This document shows, one piece after another, positions 45,748-54,949 of a DNA stretch of 64,000 nucleotides (position 1 is the stretch's first letter; each line of letters opens with the position of its first letter). The translations under genes and the position numbers were made by a program. Source of the DNA: Deltaproteobacteria bacterium (GTDB lineage Bacteria > JADJOY01). The stretch covers positions 16,253 to 80,252 of the forward strand of contig JADJOY010000011.1 of the NCBI GenBank assembly GCA_016713535.1, in the 5' to 3' direction. The notes below the pieces were generated by a model. That model did no database searches, was not told the DNA's origin, and was given only the letters and a program-made list of their open reading frames with translations.

Positions 45748-47142
45748 TCAGTGAGCCGACGAAGACAGCGGCGCGCCGCGGGTGCGAAGCGGGATCTCGA
45801 GGTCGCACTCGACGCCCGTGGGCCGGAAGTCGAGCACCACGCTGCCCGCGAGCTCGTACTCGACGAAATCACGCACCAGCGCGAGCCCGGTGCCCTCCAG
45901 GATCCGCGACGGCACCGGCGGACCGTTCACCTCCCGCCACGAGATCACCACCCGGTCGGGATCCGGCAGATCCCAGCTCAGCACCACGCGCCCACCCTCC
46001 GCCGCGAGCGCGCCGTGTTTCACCGAGTTGGTGGTGAGCTCGTGCAGGGTGAGCGCCAAGGGCAGCGCGACGAACGGCGGTAGCCGCACCGACGGTCCGC
46101 TCACACGCACCCGCTCCTCGGCCGCGAACGGAGAGAGCACCTCGTAGGCCAGCTCGTCGAGGTGGACACCTTCCCACTGCCCGCGCGCGAGCGCCTCGTG
46201 GGCTCGCGCCATGAGGCGGATCCGGGCCCCCAGGGTCTCGCGGAAGACCTCGACGCTGGTGGTCGAGCGGCTGGTCTCCTCGGTGAGGGCGACGACCGTG
46301 GCGAGCGCGTTCTTCACGCGGTGGTCGAGCTCGGCCATGAGCCGGCGCTGGCGCTCCTCGATGCGCTTGCGCTCGGTGATGTCGGTGACCATGCCGAGCG
46401 CGCCGATCACGCGCCCGTCGGGGTCGGTGATCGGGCTGGTGCTCAGGATCGCGTAGAGCGGCGAGCCGTCGGCGCGGCGGAGCTGGAAATCGAACTGGTC
46501 GCTGATGCCTTGGAGGCGGCGCTCGGCCTGCGCCTCCGCCGCGGCGCGCCACTCGGGGTCGACGAAGTCCCACGCGCTCCCCGCGAGCGCCTGTTCCCGG
46601 GTGCAACCGAGCATGTCGGCCATGCGCTGGTTGAGGAACTGGTTGTTACCCTCGGCGTCGGTGATCCACACGCCGTCGTTGGCGGTCTCGAGGATCCGCT
46701 GGTAACGCGCCTCGCTGAGGGCGAGCTGGGTGGCGTTACGGCGCGCCTCCGTCACGTCCAGGCCGGTGCCGATGATCCAGCGCACCTGGCCGTCGTCGCC
46801 CAGCACCGACGTGTTCGACCACGAGATCATCCGTCGCGTGCCATCGCGGGTCATCCAGTGGTTCTCGTGGGTGGTCGGGAACTGACCGGAGGCCAGCTTT
46901 TCGAACGCCGCGCGCGTGGACTCGAGCTCGTCCGGGTGGATGAGCCGCTCCCACAGGCTGGTGCCGACGATCTCGGAGGCCACGAAGCCGGAGAGCCGCT
47001 CGCACGCGCGGTTGAAGGCCACCACCGAACCGTTCGGGTCGAGGATGATCACCAGCGCACCGACCACGTCGAGGACCGCGTGAAGCAGCAGGTCTTCGGG
47101 GCGGGCGCCGTCGGGTGGCGGGGGAGGTATCGAGGAGGTCAT
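45748..47142 (-). CDS. PAS-PAS sensor histidine kinase of the HWE/HisKA_2 family
   Basis: The 464-residue cytosolic kinase has two PAS domains (residues about 18-135, starting LLLHAVLDVVGALVIILDPN, and about 147-260, RYQRILETANDGVWITDAEG), each ending in the PAC motif (GTGLDVTEARR, LGMVTDITERKRIEERQ). The phospho-acceptor region is AELDHRVKNALATVVALTEE (His in HRVKN). The ATPase N-box is LHELTTNSVKHGAL and the family-specific segment is VVISWREVNGPPV. No transmembrane segment and no fused receiver are seen. HWE kinases often detect light or redox signals or act in general stress. The gene is transcribed divergently from a six-TM protein that may share the pathway. The start could also be 22 codons earlier. 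Confidence 0.9.
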   Translation of the reverse strand: MTSSIPPPPPDGARPEDLLLHAVLDVVGALVIILDPNGSVVAFNRACERLSGFVASEIVGTSLWERLIHPDELESTRAAFEKLASGQFPTTHENHWMTRDGTRRMISWSNTSVLGDDGQVRWIIGTGLDVTEARRNATQLALSEARYQRILETANDGVWITDAEGNNQFLNQRMADMLGCTREQALAGSAWDFVDPEWRAAAEAQAERRLQGISDQFDFQLRRADGSPLYAILSTSPITDPDGRVIGALGMVTDITERKRIEERQRRLMAELDHRVKNALATVVALTEETSRSTTSVEVFRETLGARIRLMARAHEALARGQWEGVHLDELAYEVLSPFAAEERVRVSGPSVRLPPFVALPLALTLHELTTNSVKHGALAAEGGRVVLSWDLPDPDRVVISWREVNGPPVPSRILEGTGLALVRDFVEYELAGSVVLDFRPTGVECDLEIPLRTRGAPLSSSAH

Positions 47143-47404
47143 GAAGGGTTTAGCGGCGTGCCCGAGCGTACAGCGCCGCAGCCGGTTGGGCACGGGCCGG
47201 CCGGTCATATCGACGGCTCGGCCCGGGGCTCGGTCTCGTGACTCCGGGCAAGATGCCCGATCGGCTGGGGTGGGGGGGCCGTTTCCGGTTGGCGGAGCCG
47301 GCTTGGGTTCGGCACCGACTTCGCACGACTATTCGATTCCCAACCAGGGACCTTTCGATACAAACTCCTGTCGAGCGAGTGACCCTGGCCAGCGGGCGAC
47401 CCAC

Positions 47405-48193
47405 ATGTCCGTGACGATCGATACCGCCCCTCTCGCGCTGCCCAGCGCGCCCGAACCCGAGATGACGCCGCGGTTGTTCCGGGCGCTCTCGCTCGCGAGC
47501 GCCGGCGTGCTCCTCGTGGTCGTGGTGCCGAGCAACGCGCTCATCGGTCTGCCGGAGCTGCTCAACGGGATCCTGCTCGCGTTCGGCATGCTCTCGCTCG
47601 GTTGCTTCATGCTCGCACGGCGTGGTGTTTTTCTTTACCGGACGTTCTTCGTGATCCTCCTCGCCACCCTCGACCTCGCGTGGTTCGTGACCGCCGGCGG
47701 CCAGGGCAGCGTCAACATGTGGCTCTACACCGGTGCCGTGTCCGCGGTGGTGTTCTTCCGTGGTCGGCGACTGGTGATCGCGTTCGGCGCGTTCCTCGCC
47801 AACGGCTGTGGGCTCTACTTCGTGGAATACCGATGGCCCCATCTCGTGATCCCATACCCGGACGAGTGGGTGCGTCTGCTCGACCTCGTCTCCGGGCTGG
47901 TGTTCTCGAGTGGCACCTGCGCGGTGGTCGTGTGGGTGGTGCTCGACTCGTATCGAAGGGAACGTCGCCATCTGAGCGAGACCGTCGCCGAGCTCGAGCG
48001 CAAGGGCGCCGAGGTCCACGCGCTGCGCGGCATGCTGCCGGTGTGCGCGTGGTGCAAGAAGGTCCGCACCGACACTGGCCTCTGGACCCAGGTCGAGCGC
48101 TACCTCGCGACGTTACCGGACGTTCAGCTCACGCACGCGCTCTGTCCCGACTGCCAGACGCAGCACTTTCCGGACGTCCCGACCGAGCCGTGA
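47405..48193 (+). CDS. Six-TM sensor-like protein with coiled coil and Cys-rich C-terminal domain
   Basis: The 262-residue protein has six predicted membrane segments (for example VLLVVVVPSNALIGL, FGMLSLGCFMLA, FFVILLATLDLAWFV, SAVVFFRGRRLVIAFGAFLA, LVSGLVFSSGTCAVVVWVVL). These are followed by a coiled-coil linker (RRERRHLSETVAELERKGAE) and a domain reading LPVCAWCKKVRTDTGLWTQV...LCPDC. That last module, with two CxxC pairs, is commonly found at the end of PAS or response-regulator proteins in place of a kinase. Here it follows a membrane receptor, so the protein could sense something in the membrane and signal through a partner, perhaps the divergent HWE kinase (inference). The metal-binding role of the cysteines is likely but unproven. 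Confidence 0.7.
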   Translation: MSVTIDTAPLALPSAPEPEMTPRLFRALSLASAGVLLVVVVPSNALIGLPELLNGILLAFGMLSLGCFMLARRGVFLYRTFFVILLATLDLAWFVTAGGQGSVNMWLYTGAVSAVVFFRGRRLVIAFGAFLANGCGLYFVEYRWPHLVIPYPDEWVRLLDLVSGLVFSSGTCAVVVWVVLDSYRRERRHLSETVAELERKGAEVHALRGMLPVCAWCKKVRTDTGLWTQVERYLATLPDVQLTHALCPDCQTQHFPDVPTEP

Positions 48194-48208
48194 GGGCGCG
48201 GGCCTCGC

Positions 48209-49273
48209 TCACAGCTGGATCTCGGCGACGTCCGGAATCCCGGCCACGCTGAACCCGTCACCGAACCGCCACGCCATGAAGTCGACCTGGCGGGGGTAGG
48301 GGAAGAAGCGCGCCGCGTAGAGCGCGGCGCTCGGGTAGTAGCCCTTGTTCCACTCGATCACGCCCGCGCAGCCCTGCGCGAGAGCGGCCGCGCCGAACGC
48401 TTCCAGGAACGCTCGTCGCTCACCGAAGCGAAGCGCGTCCCAGCACACGTGGTTGAGCCACGCCCATGGCACCACGCGCCGTCCGACGTGGTCGACGCTG
48501 ATCCAGGCGAGGACGCCGTCGATCCGCCCGTCGCGCTCCCACACCAGCGCGCGCGAGAGCGGCGCGGCGAGGATCTCGCGGCGGGCCTCCGCGGTGGTCC
48601 AGAGCCGGCCCAGGGTGGCGCGGCGTGACTGGGCGTCGAGGAGCTCGGCGATCCGCGGCGCGTCCACGGCGCGGGCCTCGCGCACCGCCGGGCAGGGGGT
48701 TGCCCGCGGGGGGCGGGCGAGGGTGAGCGCCCGGAGCGCCGCGACCTCGTACCAGGCGAGCTTCTCGCTGGCGCGGATCGCGTCGAGGTCGAGCGCGCGC
48801 GCCACCACGTGCATGCGCTTGAGCCGGTCGAGCGGGGTGCCGTTCGCCGCGAGTGTCTCGAACAGCTTGCTCGAGGTGTGGCCGGCCTCCAGATAGAAGA
48901 GCGTGAACTCGAAGCCGAAGCGGCGGTTGCGCTCGAGGGCCTCGGCGAACATCGCCTTGGCGATGCCCTGGCGCAGGCACTCCTTGCTGACCACCAGCGA
49001 GCACGACAGCGCGGCGCGCCGCTCGACCCCGCGCAGCACCATGCGCCGCGGCAGGTTGAGCAGGAAGCCGATCGGCTCGTCGCCGCGGTAGGCCGCGATC
49101 GCGAGCTCGGGATCGCCGGCCTGCGCGAGCAGCTGCGCGACCAGGTCCGGGCGGTAGAGGTTGGGGTAGGAGTCGGCGCCGTACTCGTCGAGCCAGGCGC
49201 GGCGGGCCATCGCCTCGAGCGCGCCGCAATCGCCGCGGAACGTCTCGATCGAGTACTCGCCGACGAGTGTCAT
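48209..49273 (-). CDS. Tandem GNAT-fold acyltransferase-like protein
   Basis: The 354-residue protein has an N-terminal GNAT domain (IAAYRGDEPIGFLLNLP, SCSLVVSKECLRQGIAKAMF with a CoA-loop-like RQGIA). A second, related half (VREARAVDAPRIAELLDAQ, SRALVWERDGRIDGVLAWIS, VIEWNKGYYPSAALYAARFF) suggests two fused GNAT folds, one perhaps non-catalytic. The substrate is unknown. There is no signal peptide or membrane segment. The ATG is 109 bp from the divergent thiolase gene. Similar double-GNAT proteins include mycothiol synthase-like enzymes, but no specific match is claimed. Confidence 0.75.
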   Translation of the reverse strand: MTLVGEYSIETFRGDCGALEAMARRAWLDEYGADSYPNLYRPDLVAQLLAQAGDPELAIAAYRGDEPIGFLLNLPRRMVLRGVERRAALSCSLVVSKECLRQGIAKAMFAEALERNRRFGFEFTLFYLEAGHTSSKLFETLAANGTPLDRLKRMHVVARALDLDAIRASEKLAWYEVAALRALTLARPPRATPCPAVREARAVDAPRIAELLDAQSRRATLGRLWTTAEARREILAAPLSRALVWERDGRIDGVLAWISVDHVGRRVVPWAWLNHVCWDALRFGERRAFLEAFGAAALAQGCAGVIEWNKGYYPSAALYAARFFPYPRQVDFMAWRFGDGFSVAGIPDVAEIQL

Positions 49274-49380
49274 GGACCGAGCAGAGCACTTTTCCGCCGG
49301 CGCGAAAACCGGTGGCGGGGTACTGCCGACGGCGCGATGATCGGAAGCGTGGCTCAGCTCGTCCGACCCGGAGGTTCGAC

Positions 49381-50563
49381 ATGCGAGACGTGGTGATCGT
49401 GGCGGCGCAGCGGACGGCGGTGGGTAGCTTCCAGGGGTCGCTCGCGAGCGTGACCGCGCCGCAGCTCGGCGCGGCCGCGATCCGCGCCGCGGTGGGGAAG
49501 GCCGGCCTCGCGAACGAGGACGTGCGGCGGGTGGTGATGGGCTGCGTGCTTCCTGCGGGGCTCGGCCAGGCTCCCGCGCGCCAGGCGGCGCTCGGCGCGG
49601 ACCTGCCGCGCTCGGTGCCGTGCACCACGGTGAACAAGGTGTGCGGCTCGGGGCTCGAGTCGGTGATCGTCGCGGCGCAGGCGATCGCCCTCGGCGATCA
49701 CGACGTGGCGGTCGCGGGCGGCATGGAGTCGATGTCGAACGCCCCGTTCCTGCTGCCGGCGCTGCGCGGCGGCGCGAAGATGGGCCACACCCAGGCCCTC
49801 GACTCGATGATCGTCGACGGCCTCTGGGACGTGTACAGCCAGCAGCACATGGGGCAGTGCGCCGAGCTGTGCGCGCGCGAAAGGAGCATCTCGCGCGCCG
49901 ACCAGGACGCGTTCGCCGCCGAGAGCTACCGGCGCGCCCTCGCCGCCGTGGAAGGCGGGGTGTTCCGCGACGAGATCGCGCCGGTCACGGTGCCGGGGAA
50001 GAAGGGCGACACGCGGGTCGATCGTGACGAGGAGCCCGGCCGCGGCAACGTCGCCAAGCTCCCCGAGCTACGCCCCGCGTTCGAGAAGAACGGCACCGTC
50101 ACCGCCGGCAATGCGTCCTCGATCAACGACGGCGGCGCCGCGGTGGTGCTCATGGCGCGGGAGGAGGCCGCGCGCCGCGGCGCGCCGGTGCTGGCGCGGA
50201 TCGTTGCCCACGGCTACCACGCCCAGGCGCCCGAGTGGTTCACGACCGCGCCGATCGGCGCGACCGAGGCGGCGTGCAAGCGCGCCGGCTGGGATCCCCG
50301 GGCGGTCGAGCTGTGGGAGATCAACGAGGCGTTCGCGGTGGTGTCGCTGGTCAACCAGCGGAGGCTCGACCTCGACCCGGCCCGGATCAACGTGAACGGT
50401 GGCGCGGTGGCGCTCGGTCACCCGATCGGCGCCTCGGGCACGAGGATCCTCGTCACCCCTCCTCCACGCCATGGCCGCGCGCGGATGCCGGACCGGGGGC
50501 GCGTCGCTTTGTATCGGCGGCGGCGAGGCGATCACGTTGCTTGTCGAGCGAGATCGTAGTTGA
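49381..50563 (+). CDS. Acetyl-CoA C-acyltransferase (thiolase), frameshift near 3' end
   Basis: The thiolase begins MRDVVIVAAQRTAVGSFQGS after a GGAGG site. It has the acyl-accepting Cys in VNKVCGSGLESVIVAAQAIA, the NEAFAVVSLVNQ block and GGAVALGHPIGASGTRI. An extra C in the CCCC run at 50456-50459 shifts the end; removing it gives LVTLLHAMAARGCRTGGASL with CIGGGEAITLLVERDRS and a stop at 50561-50563, restoring the second catalytic Cys (CIGGGE). The repaired length is 393 residues, standard for biosynthetic/degradative thiolases (condensing two acetyl-CoA or cleaving 3-ketoacyl-CoA). Convergence of motifs on both sides makes error more likely than decay. Confidence 0.92.
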
Positions 50564-50645
50564 GCCAGGCGCGTGTCGCTTCCGCCTGGCTTGGTCGTCT
50601 CGTGATGTCGAAGTCGCCAGTCGAATCGCATGTTCGATGGGTGAT

Positions 50646-50711
50646 GGCCGAATGTTCGGCCAATCTGATGATCCAGATTCGATCTTGGTGGGTTGCTGTT
50701 CGGCGAATCTG
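50646..50711. promoter_or_regulatory. Repeat-containing leader upstream of ilvB
   Basis: Before ilvB lies a stretch less GC-rich than its surroundings. It holds a palindrome, GGCCGAA-tg-TTCGGCC (50646-50661), and a 15-bp direct repeat, TGTTCGGC(C/G)AATCTG, at 50653-50667 and 50697-50711. These look like regulator binding sites or alternative RNA hairpins. No branched-chain attenuator peptide with runs of Leu/Val/Ile codons was found. Confidence 0.4.
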
Positions 50712-50810
50712 TCGAAGTCGCTGGACGATCGGCATCTTCCGGGTTATGTTTCGGCTCGTTGCCTGATCTGCGCGTCCAACTTGCGCGCGGAGATAGAAAG
50801 TGAGCTTCCC

Positions 50811-52539
50811 ATGACCGAGATGACATCCCATACCGTGATGACGGGCGGCCAAATGGTCATGCGCTGCCTGGAGCGCGAGGGCGTCGAGTACGTTTTTGGC
50901 TACTCCGGCGGTGCCGCCATGCCGATCTTCGACGCACTCGTCGATTCCAAGATCAAGTTGATCCTGGTTCGGCACGAGCAGGGCGCCACCCACATGGCGG
51001 ACGGCTACGCCCGTTCGAGCGGCCGCCCCGGAGTGGTGCTGGTCACCTCCGGGCCCGGCGCCACCAACTGCGTGACCGGCCTCCTCACGGCGCTGATGGA
51101 CTCGGTGCCGATGATCGTCCTCACCGGCCAGACCATCACCAGCATGCTCGGCAAGGACGCCTTCCAGGAGGCGGACGTCACCGGCATCACCTACCCGGTG
51201 GTCAAGCACAGCTACCTGGTGAAAAACGCCAACGATATCCCGCGGGTGATGAAGGAGGCGTTCTACATCGCCACCACGGGCCGGCCCGGCCCGGTGCTCG
51301 TCGACCTGCCCAAGGACGTGACTCAGGGGCCATGCTCGGCGAGCTTCGTCGACGAGGTGCGGCTGCCCGGCTACCACGTCCCGGGACGCGCGGAGCCCGA
51401 GCTCCTCGAGAAGACCGCCGCCTACTTCGCGAAGTCGAAGAAGCCGCTGCTCTACGTCGGCCACGGCGCGGTGCTCGCAAACGCCGGCCCGGCGATCATG
51501 CGCCTCGCCGAGCGCCTCCAGGCGCCCATCGCCAACACGCTGCTCGGCAAAGGGGGCCTGCCCCGAGGACCATCCGTTGCACCTCGGCATGCTCGGCATG
51601 CACGGCACCGCCTACGCCAACAAGGCGGTGGGCGGCTGCGACCTCATCATGGCGATCGGTGCGCGCTGGGACGACCGGATCACCGGCAAGCTCAGCGAGT
51701 TCTGCAAGGACGCGATCAAGATCCACGTCGACATCGACCGCGCCGAGTTCAACAAGGTCATCCGGCCCGACGTGTCGCTCGCGGGCGACGCGCGGCTGGT
51801 CGTCGAGGACCTGATCCCGCTGGTCAATCGCCTCGACACCGACGAGTGGCTGAAGGGACTGAACGAGTGGCGCAAGATCCACCCCCTCAAGTACCCGAAG
51901 AAGGGCGGACTGCGCGCCCAGCAGGTCCTCGATCGTCTCGACAAGCTCGGCGGCCGCGAAGCCATCATCACCACCGACGTCGGTCAGCACCAGATGTGGG
52001 CGGCGCAGTTCTGCCGCACCACCAAGAATCGCCACTGGCTGTCGTCGGGCGGCGCCGGGACGATGGGCTTCGGGTTCCCGGCGGCGGTCGGCGCTCAGCT
52101 CGCCAACCCCGACAAGAAGGTGTGGGCGATCTGTGGTGACGGCGGCTTCCAGATGACCATGGCCGAGCTCGCCACCGCGCAGCTCAACAAGATCCCGGTC
52201 AAGGTGCTGATCATCAACAACCACTACCTGGGCATGATCCGGCAGTGGCAGGAGCTCTTCTTCGACGGCCGCCTCTCCGGCGCCGACCTCGAAGGCAACC
52301 CGGACTTCGTGAAGATCGCCGCGGCCTACGCCATCCCGGGCTGGAACATCCGGCGCGCGGCGGACGTCGACAAGGTCCTCAAGAAGGCGATGGCCTACAA
52401 CGACGGGCCGTGCGTGGTGAACGCCGAGGTCGTGAAGGAGGACAACGTCTTCCCGATGATCCCGGCCGGCGCCGCCTACAAGGACATGATCATCGAGCGG
52501 CCCAAGTACAAGCTCGAGAAGCCCTCGGGCTCGACCTGA
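50811..52539 (+). CDS. ilvB: Acetolactate synthase large subunit (one-base frameshift)
   Basis: This TPP enzyme makes acetolactate or acetohydroxybutyrate for Val/Leu/Ile synthesis. Seen are FGYSGGAAMPIFDAL, the catalytic Glu in LVRHEQGATHMADGYAR, VTSGPGATNCVTGLLTAL and the TPP/Mg motif VWAICGDGGFQMTMAELATA with INNHYLGMIRQWQ. An extra C in the CCCC run 51561-51564 interrupts the frame; removing it joins LGKGGLP to EDHPLHLGMLGMHGTAYANK and gives 575 residues, normal for IlvB. The ilvN gene follows 148 bp downstream, with repeats between. The shift lies in a homopolymer and is probably a sequence error. Confidence 0.95.
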
Positions 52540-52601
52540 GCCGCAAGCCCAGAGGCGACCCATCCGCGAATCGGCGGGGGCACGTCCCCCTGCCGGATGC
52601 C

Positions 52602-52671
52602 GTAGGGGCGGGGCCGGTCCCCGCCCGCAGGAATCAGGTAGGGGCGGGGCCAGTCCCCGCCCGCAGGAATC
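52602..52671. repeat. Two 34-bp palindromic repeats between ilvB and ilvN
   Basis: The unit gtaggggcggggccggtccc followed by cgcccgcaggaatc occurs at 52602-52635 and 52638-52671 with one substitution. Each copy can form a gggcgggg/ccccgccc hairpin. Just before, ggcgggggcacgtccccc (about 52573) makes a third. Located inside an operon, these stems could alter the IlvB:IlvN transcript ratio. Confidence 0.8.
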
Positions 52672-52687
52672 GAGAGGAACCCTTCCC

Positions 52688-53260
52688 ATGCCCACCGCGA
52701 CGAAGACCGAAACCACCCCCACGCTGACGGCGCAGGTCGTCCCCGCGGGAGCCCTTCACACCATCAGCCTGCTGGTCGCCAACAAGCCCGGCGTCCTGGT
52801 GCGCGTGGCGCTGGTGTTCGCCCGGCGCGGCTACAACATCGAGTCGCTGGTGGTGTCGCCGGCGATCTCGGTGACCGGCGTCGAGAGCAAGGCGGGTGAG
52901 TTCTCGCGCATGACGATCACCTGCTCGGGCGACGTCGAGACCCTCGAGCAGATCATCAAGCAGCTCGAGAAGCTCATCGACGTCGTCCACGCCATCGACC
53001 ACACCGGTCAGGCGGTGATCGAGACCGAGGTCGCGCTGGTCAAGGTGAAGGTGGCGCTCGAGGCCCGCACCACCGTGCTGCAGATCGTCGAGCACTACCG
53101 CGCCCGTGTCGTCGACTACGGCACCGACTCGATGATCGTGCGGGTGGTGGGCGACAGCACCAAGCTCGACTCGTTCATCAACCTGGCGATGCAGTTCGGC
53201 ATCATCGAGCTGGTGCGCTCGGGCAAGATCATCATGAGCCGAGGCCTCGCGGAGACGTGA
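52688..53260 (+). CDS. ilvN: Acetolactate synthase small (regulatory) subunit
   Basis: The 190-residue protein starts MPTATKTETTPTLTAQV and has the ACT domain HTISLLVANKPGVLVRVALV with FARRGYNIESLVVSP, the valine-binding regulatory fold. The C-terminal ACT-like half follows (VVDYGTDSMIVRVVGDSTKL, IIELVRSGKIIMSRG). It binds IlvB and confers activation and feedback inhibition. It has about 25 more N-terminal residues than the E. coli subunit. The gagaggaac site precedes the ATG. Confidence 0.95.
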   Translation: MPTATKTETTPTLTAQVVPAGALHTISLLVANKPGVLVRVALVFARRGYNIESLVVSPAISVTGVESKAGEFSRMTITCSGDVETLEQIIKQLEKLIDVVHAIDHTGQAVIETEVALVKVKVALEARTTVLQIVEHYRARVVDYGTDSMIVRVVGDSTKLDSFINLAMQFGIIELVRSGKIIMSRGLAET

Positions 53261-53263
53261 GGG

Positions 53264-53445
53264 GTCTGTCAGGGGGGCGGTTCCAGCCCCCCGCCCGCCC
53301 GGAGTGAATCCGGGGGCGGCCCCACCGAGTCACTCGCTTCGGTCGTGGCGTCGCGCTGAGCCTGTGAATCCTTCCGTCTGGGTCGGTCACGGAAGCCGCG
53401 TCGGCCCGGCGACGGGGGATGGAACCCCCGTCGCTCATATGGAGC
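53264..53445. repeat. Inverted copies of the dispersed hairpin modules after ilvN
   Basis: The sequence ggggggcggttccagccccc with cgcccgcccggagtgaatcc and gagtcactcgcttcggtcgt is the reverse of the module seen at 13590-13697 and 41340-41565. It is followed by the inverted gacgggggatggaacccccg palindrome (about 53415). The pair of modules thus keeps the same relative order as elsewhere. The first hairpin may terminate ilvN transcription. Confidence 0.7.
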
Positions 53446-53773
53446 GACTGGTGTCAAACCCGGGCTCGCGGCCCGTGGCTTCCTCTCGCGTCGTGGTTGT
53501 TTGCCTGTTGTTCTCCCTTCGAGGGCTCGAGGCGATGGAGGATCCGCACGGATCGACGACGAGTCACTCTCAAATCCGCGGATTACCCCGGCCGAAGCCG
53601 GTGCAGAGCCAGCCGTGACCTCTCTCCGTCGTGAGGGCGCTGTCTACTGGACGCGAATTCGGGGTTGCCCCCTATCGCAATAGCGACGGACGACATCCTC
53701 GGAGACGTGCCGGACCCTCCAGCGCCTCGAGCCCTCGATCTCCTTTCTCGTGGAGTGGAACCAACCCTCGTCG
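53446..53773. other. Gene-free stretch beside the IS110 remnant
   Basis: I see no gene. It contains an imperfect inverted pair: about 53519-53556 (cgagggctcgaggcgatgga) and about 53708-53747 (reverse of gatcgagggctcgaggcgct), each about 35 bp. This could mark an edge of decayed mobile DNA. Confidence 0.4.
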
Positions 53774-54575
53774 TCAGGCCGCCTTCTTGCCCGTGCTCGC
53801 CTCTCGCTCCAGCTGCTCGTGAGCGTCGCGATGCAGCACATCCCAGACAAGCGTCGCAGACTCGAACCGCAGGAAGCCGTAGAGCTCGGCCACCACGCTG
53901 AGCGCGGTGACCGTGTCGAAGCTGCGAAAGCACCGCAGATGCCGAACCGGCGTCGCGTACGGCTCCCGTTGCGCCGCCGCCTCGAGCTTCGCGTCCAGGT
54001 CCGCGAGCATCTGCTGCGCTTCCGTGACCGCCCGGATCAGCGTGTCGAACGTCATCGTGGCGTACTCGTCCGTGAAGCGTTGCTGCTCGATCCACGGGTG
54101 CGACGAGTCCACGTGACCTTGCCGGGATAGATGCGATCGCGCCGAAGCCAAATTTGCTCAGCCGATGCCGCCGGACTCGAGATCCTTCTGGGTCGCCTCG
54201 CGGACGCGGCCAGGTCGCGGAGGCTCTCTTGCTCCGGGGTTGGCGGCTGGACCTCCGTAGATCCCCGTTGCGCAGACCCTGAGCGAGCTTGCGGGCGTCT
54301 CGGCGATCCGTCTTGATGCGCTCGCCCGGCTTGCGCGGAATGAGCGACGGCGCCAGCGATGCGGGTGCAGGCCGGCCGCCCGCAGGACGCGCTGGAGCGC
54401 GTAGCCGGGTGGGACCCGCCTCGTAGCAGGTGCGAATCTCGCTCTCGCCGGCTTCGCGGCGAATGCGGCCGATCATCTTGGCGATCGCACGCGACTCGTT
54501 GCGCGTCTGCCACTCGATCCACTCTCCGCCCGGGGTCAGCAGCGCGACCTGGATAAACCGCTTGCACACGTCCAT
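53774..54575 (-). pseudogene. IS110-family transposase remnant (multiple frameshifts, truncated)
   Basis: The first part, beginning MDVCKRFIQVALLTPGGEWI, continues with IRTCYEAGPT, SLIPRKPGERIKTDRRDARK and LAQGLRNGDL: the DEDD-type catalytic N-terminus of IS110/IS1111 transposases. After frame changes, a second segment (TFDTLIRAVTEAQQMLADLD and REPYATPVRHLRCFRSFDTV with TALSVVAELYGFLRFESATL) is the start of the Transposase_20 region. The conserved Ser-containing C-terminus is absent. At least two shifts and a truncation make it non-functional. It interrupts the interval between ilvN and the fmdB-like gene. Confidence 0.8.
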
Positions 54576-54719
54576 GCCGACGTTCGTTCGCGTAAGCTTG
54601 CCCAGACCGGCTCCTCTCGCATGCGGCTCTGGCGCCCTCGGGCGCTAACCCGCGTAGTGGTAGGTGGCTGCACCACCGATTAACCACGTTTTGCGAGATG
54701 GAGCCGGTCGCTCCATAAG

Positions 54720-54948
54720 GTCTACGATGGCTTTCGTAGCGCGGGGGGCTCCGCCCCCCCCGCGGCGCTTCGCGCTCGCTCGATTTCTTCACCGGCTCGC
54801 CGCGCCGCGCCGCGATCCGGGGCCGCCCATCGTTCGGAGGGACCGCCTCCCGGCGGTCCGCCGCCGGTCCTCGCCCGCGGAGGGCGACCGCTTCGGGGCT
54901 GTGGCCGGTTGGGGTCGTCGACGAAGCGACGACCCTCCAGGCAACGCC
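54720..54948. repeat. Diverged repeat modules between the IS110 remnant and the fmdB-like gene
   Basis: Pieces of the dispersed families recur: ttcgtagcgcggggggctcc-gccccccccgcgg (about 54734), a cggagggaccgcctcccggc / ggtccgccgccgg stem (about 54835) and gacgaagcgacgaccctcca (about 54920). They are shorter and less regular than elsewhere. No gene is supported. Confidence 0.5.
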
Positions 54949-54949
54949 G

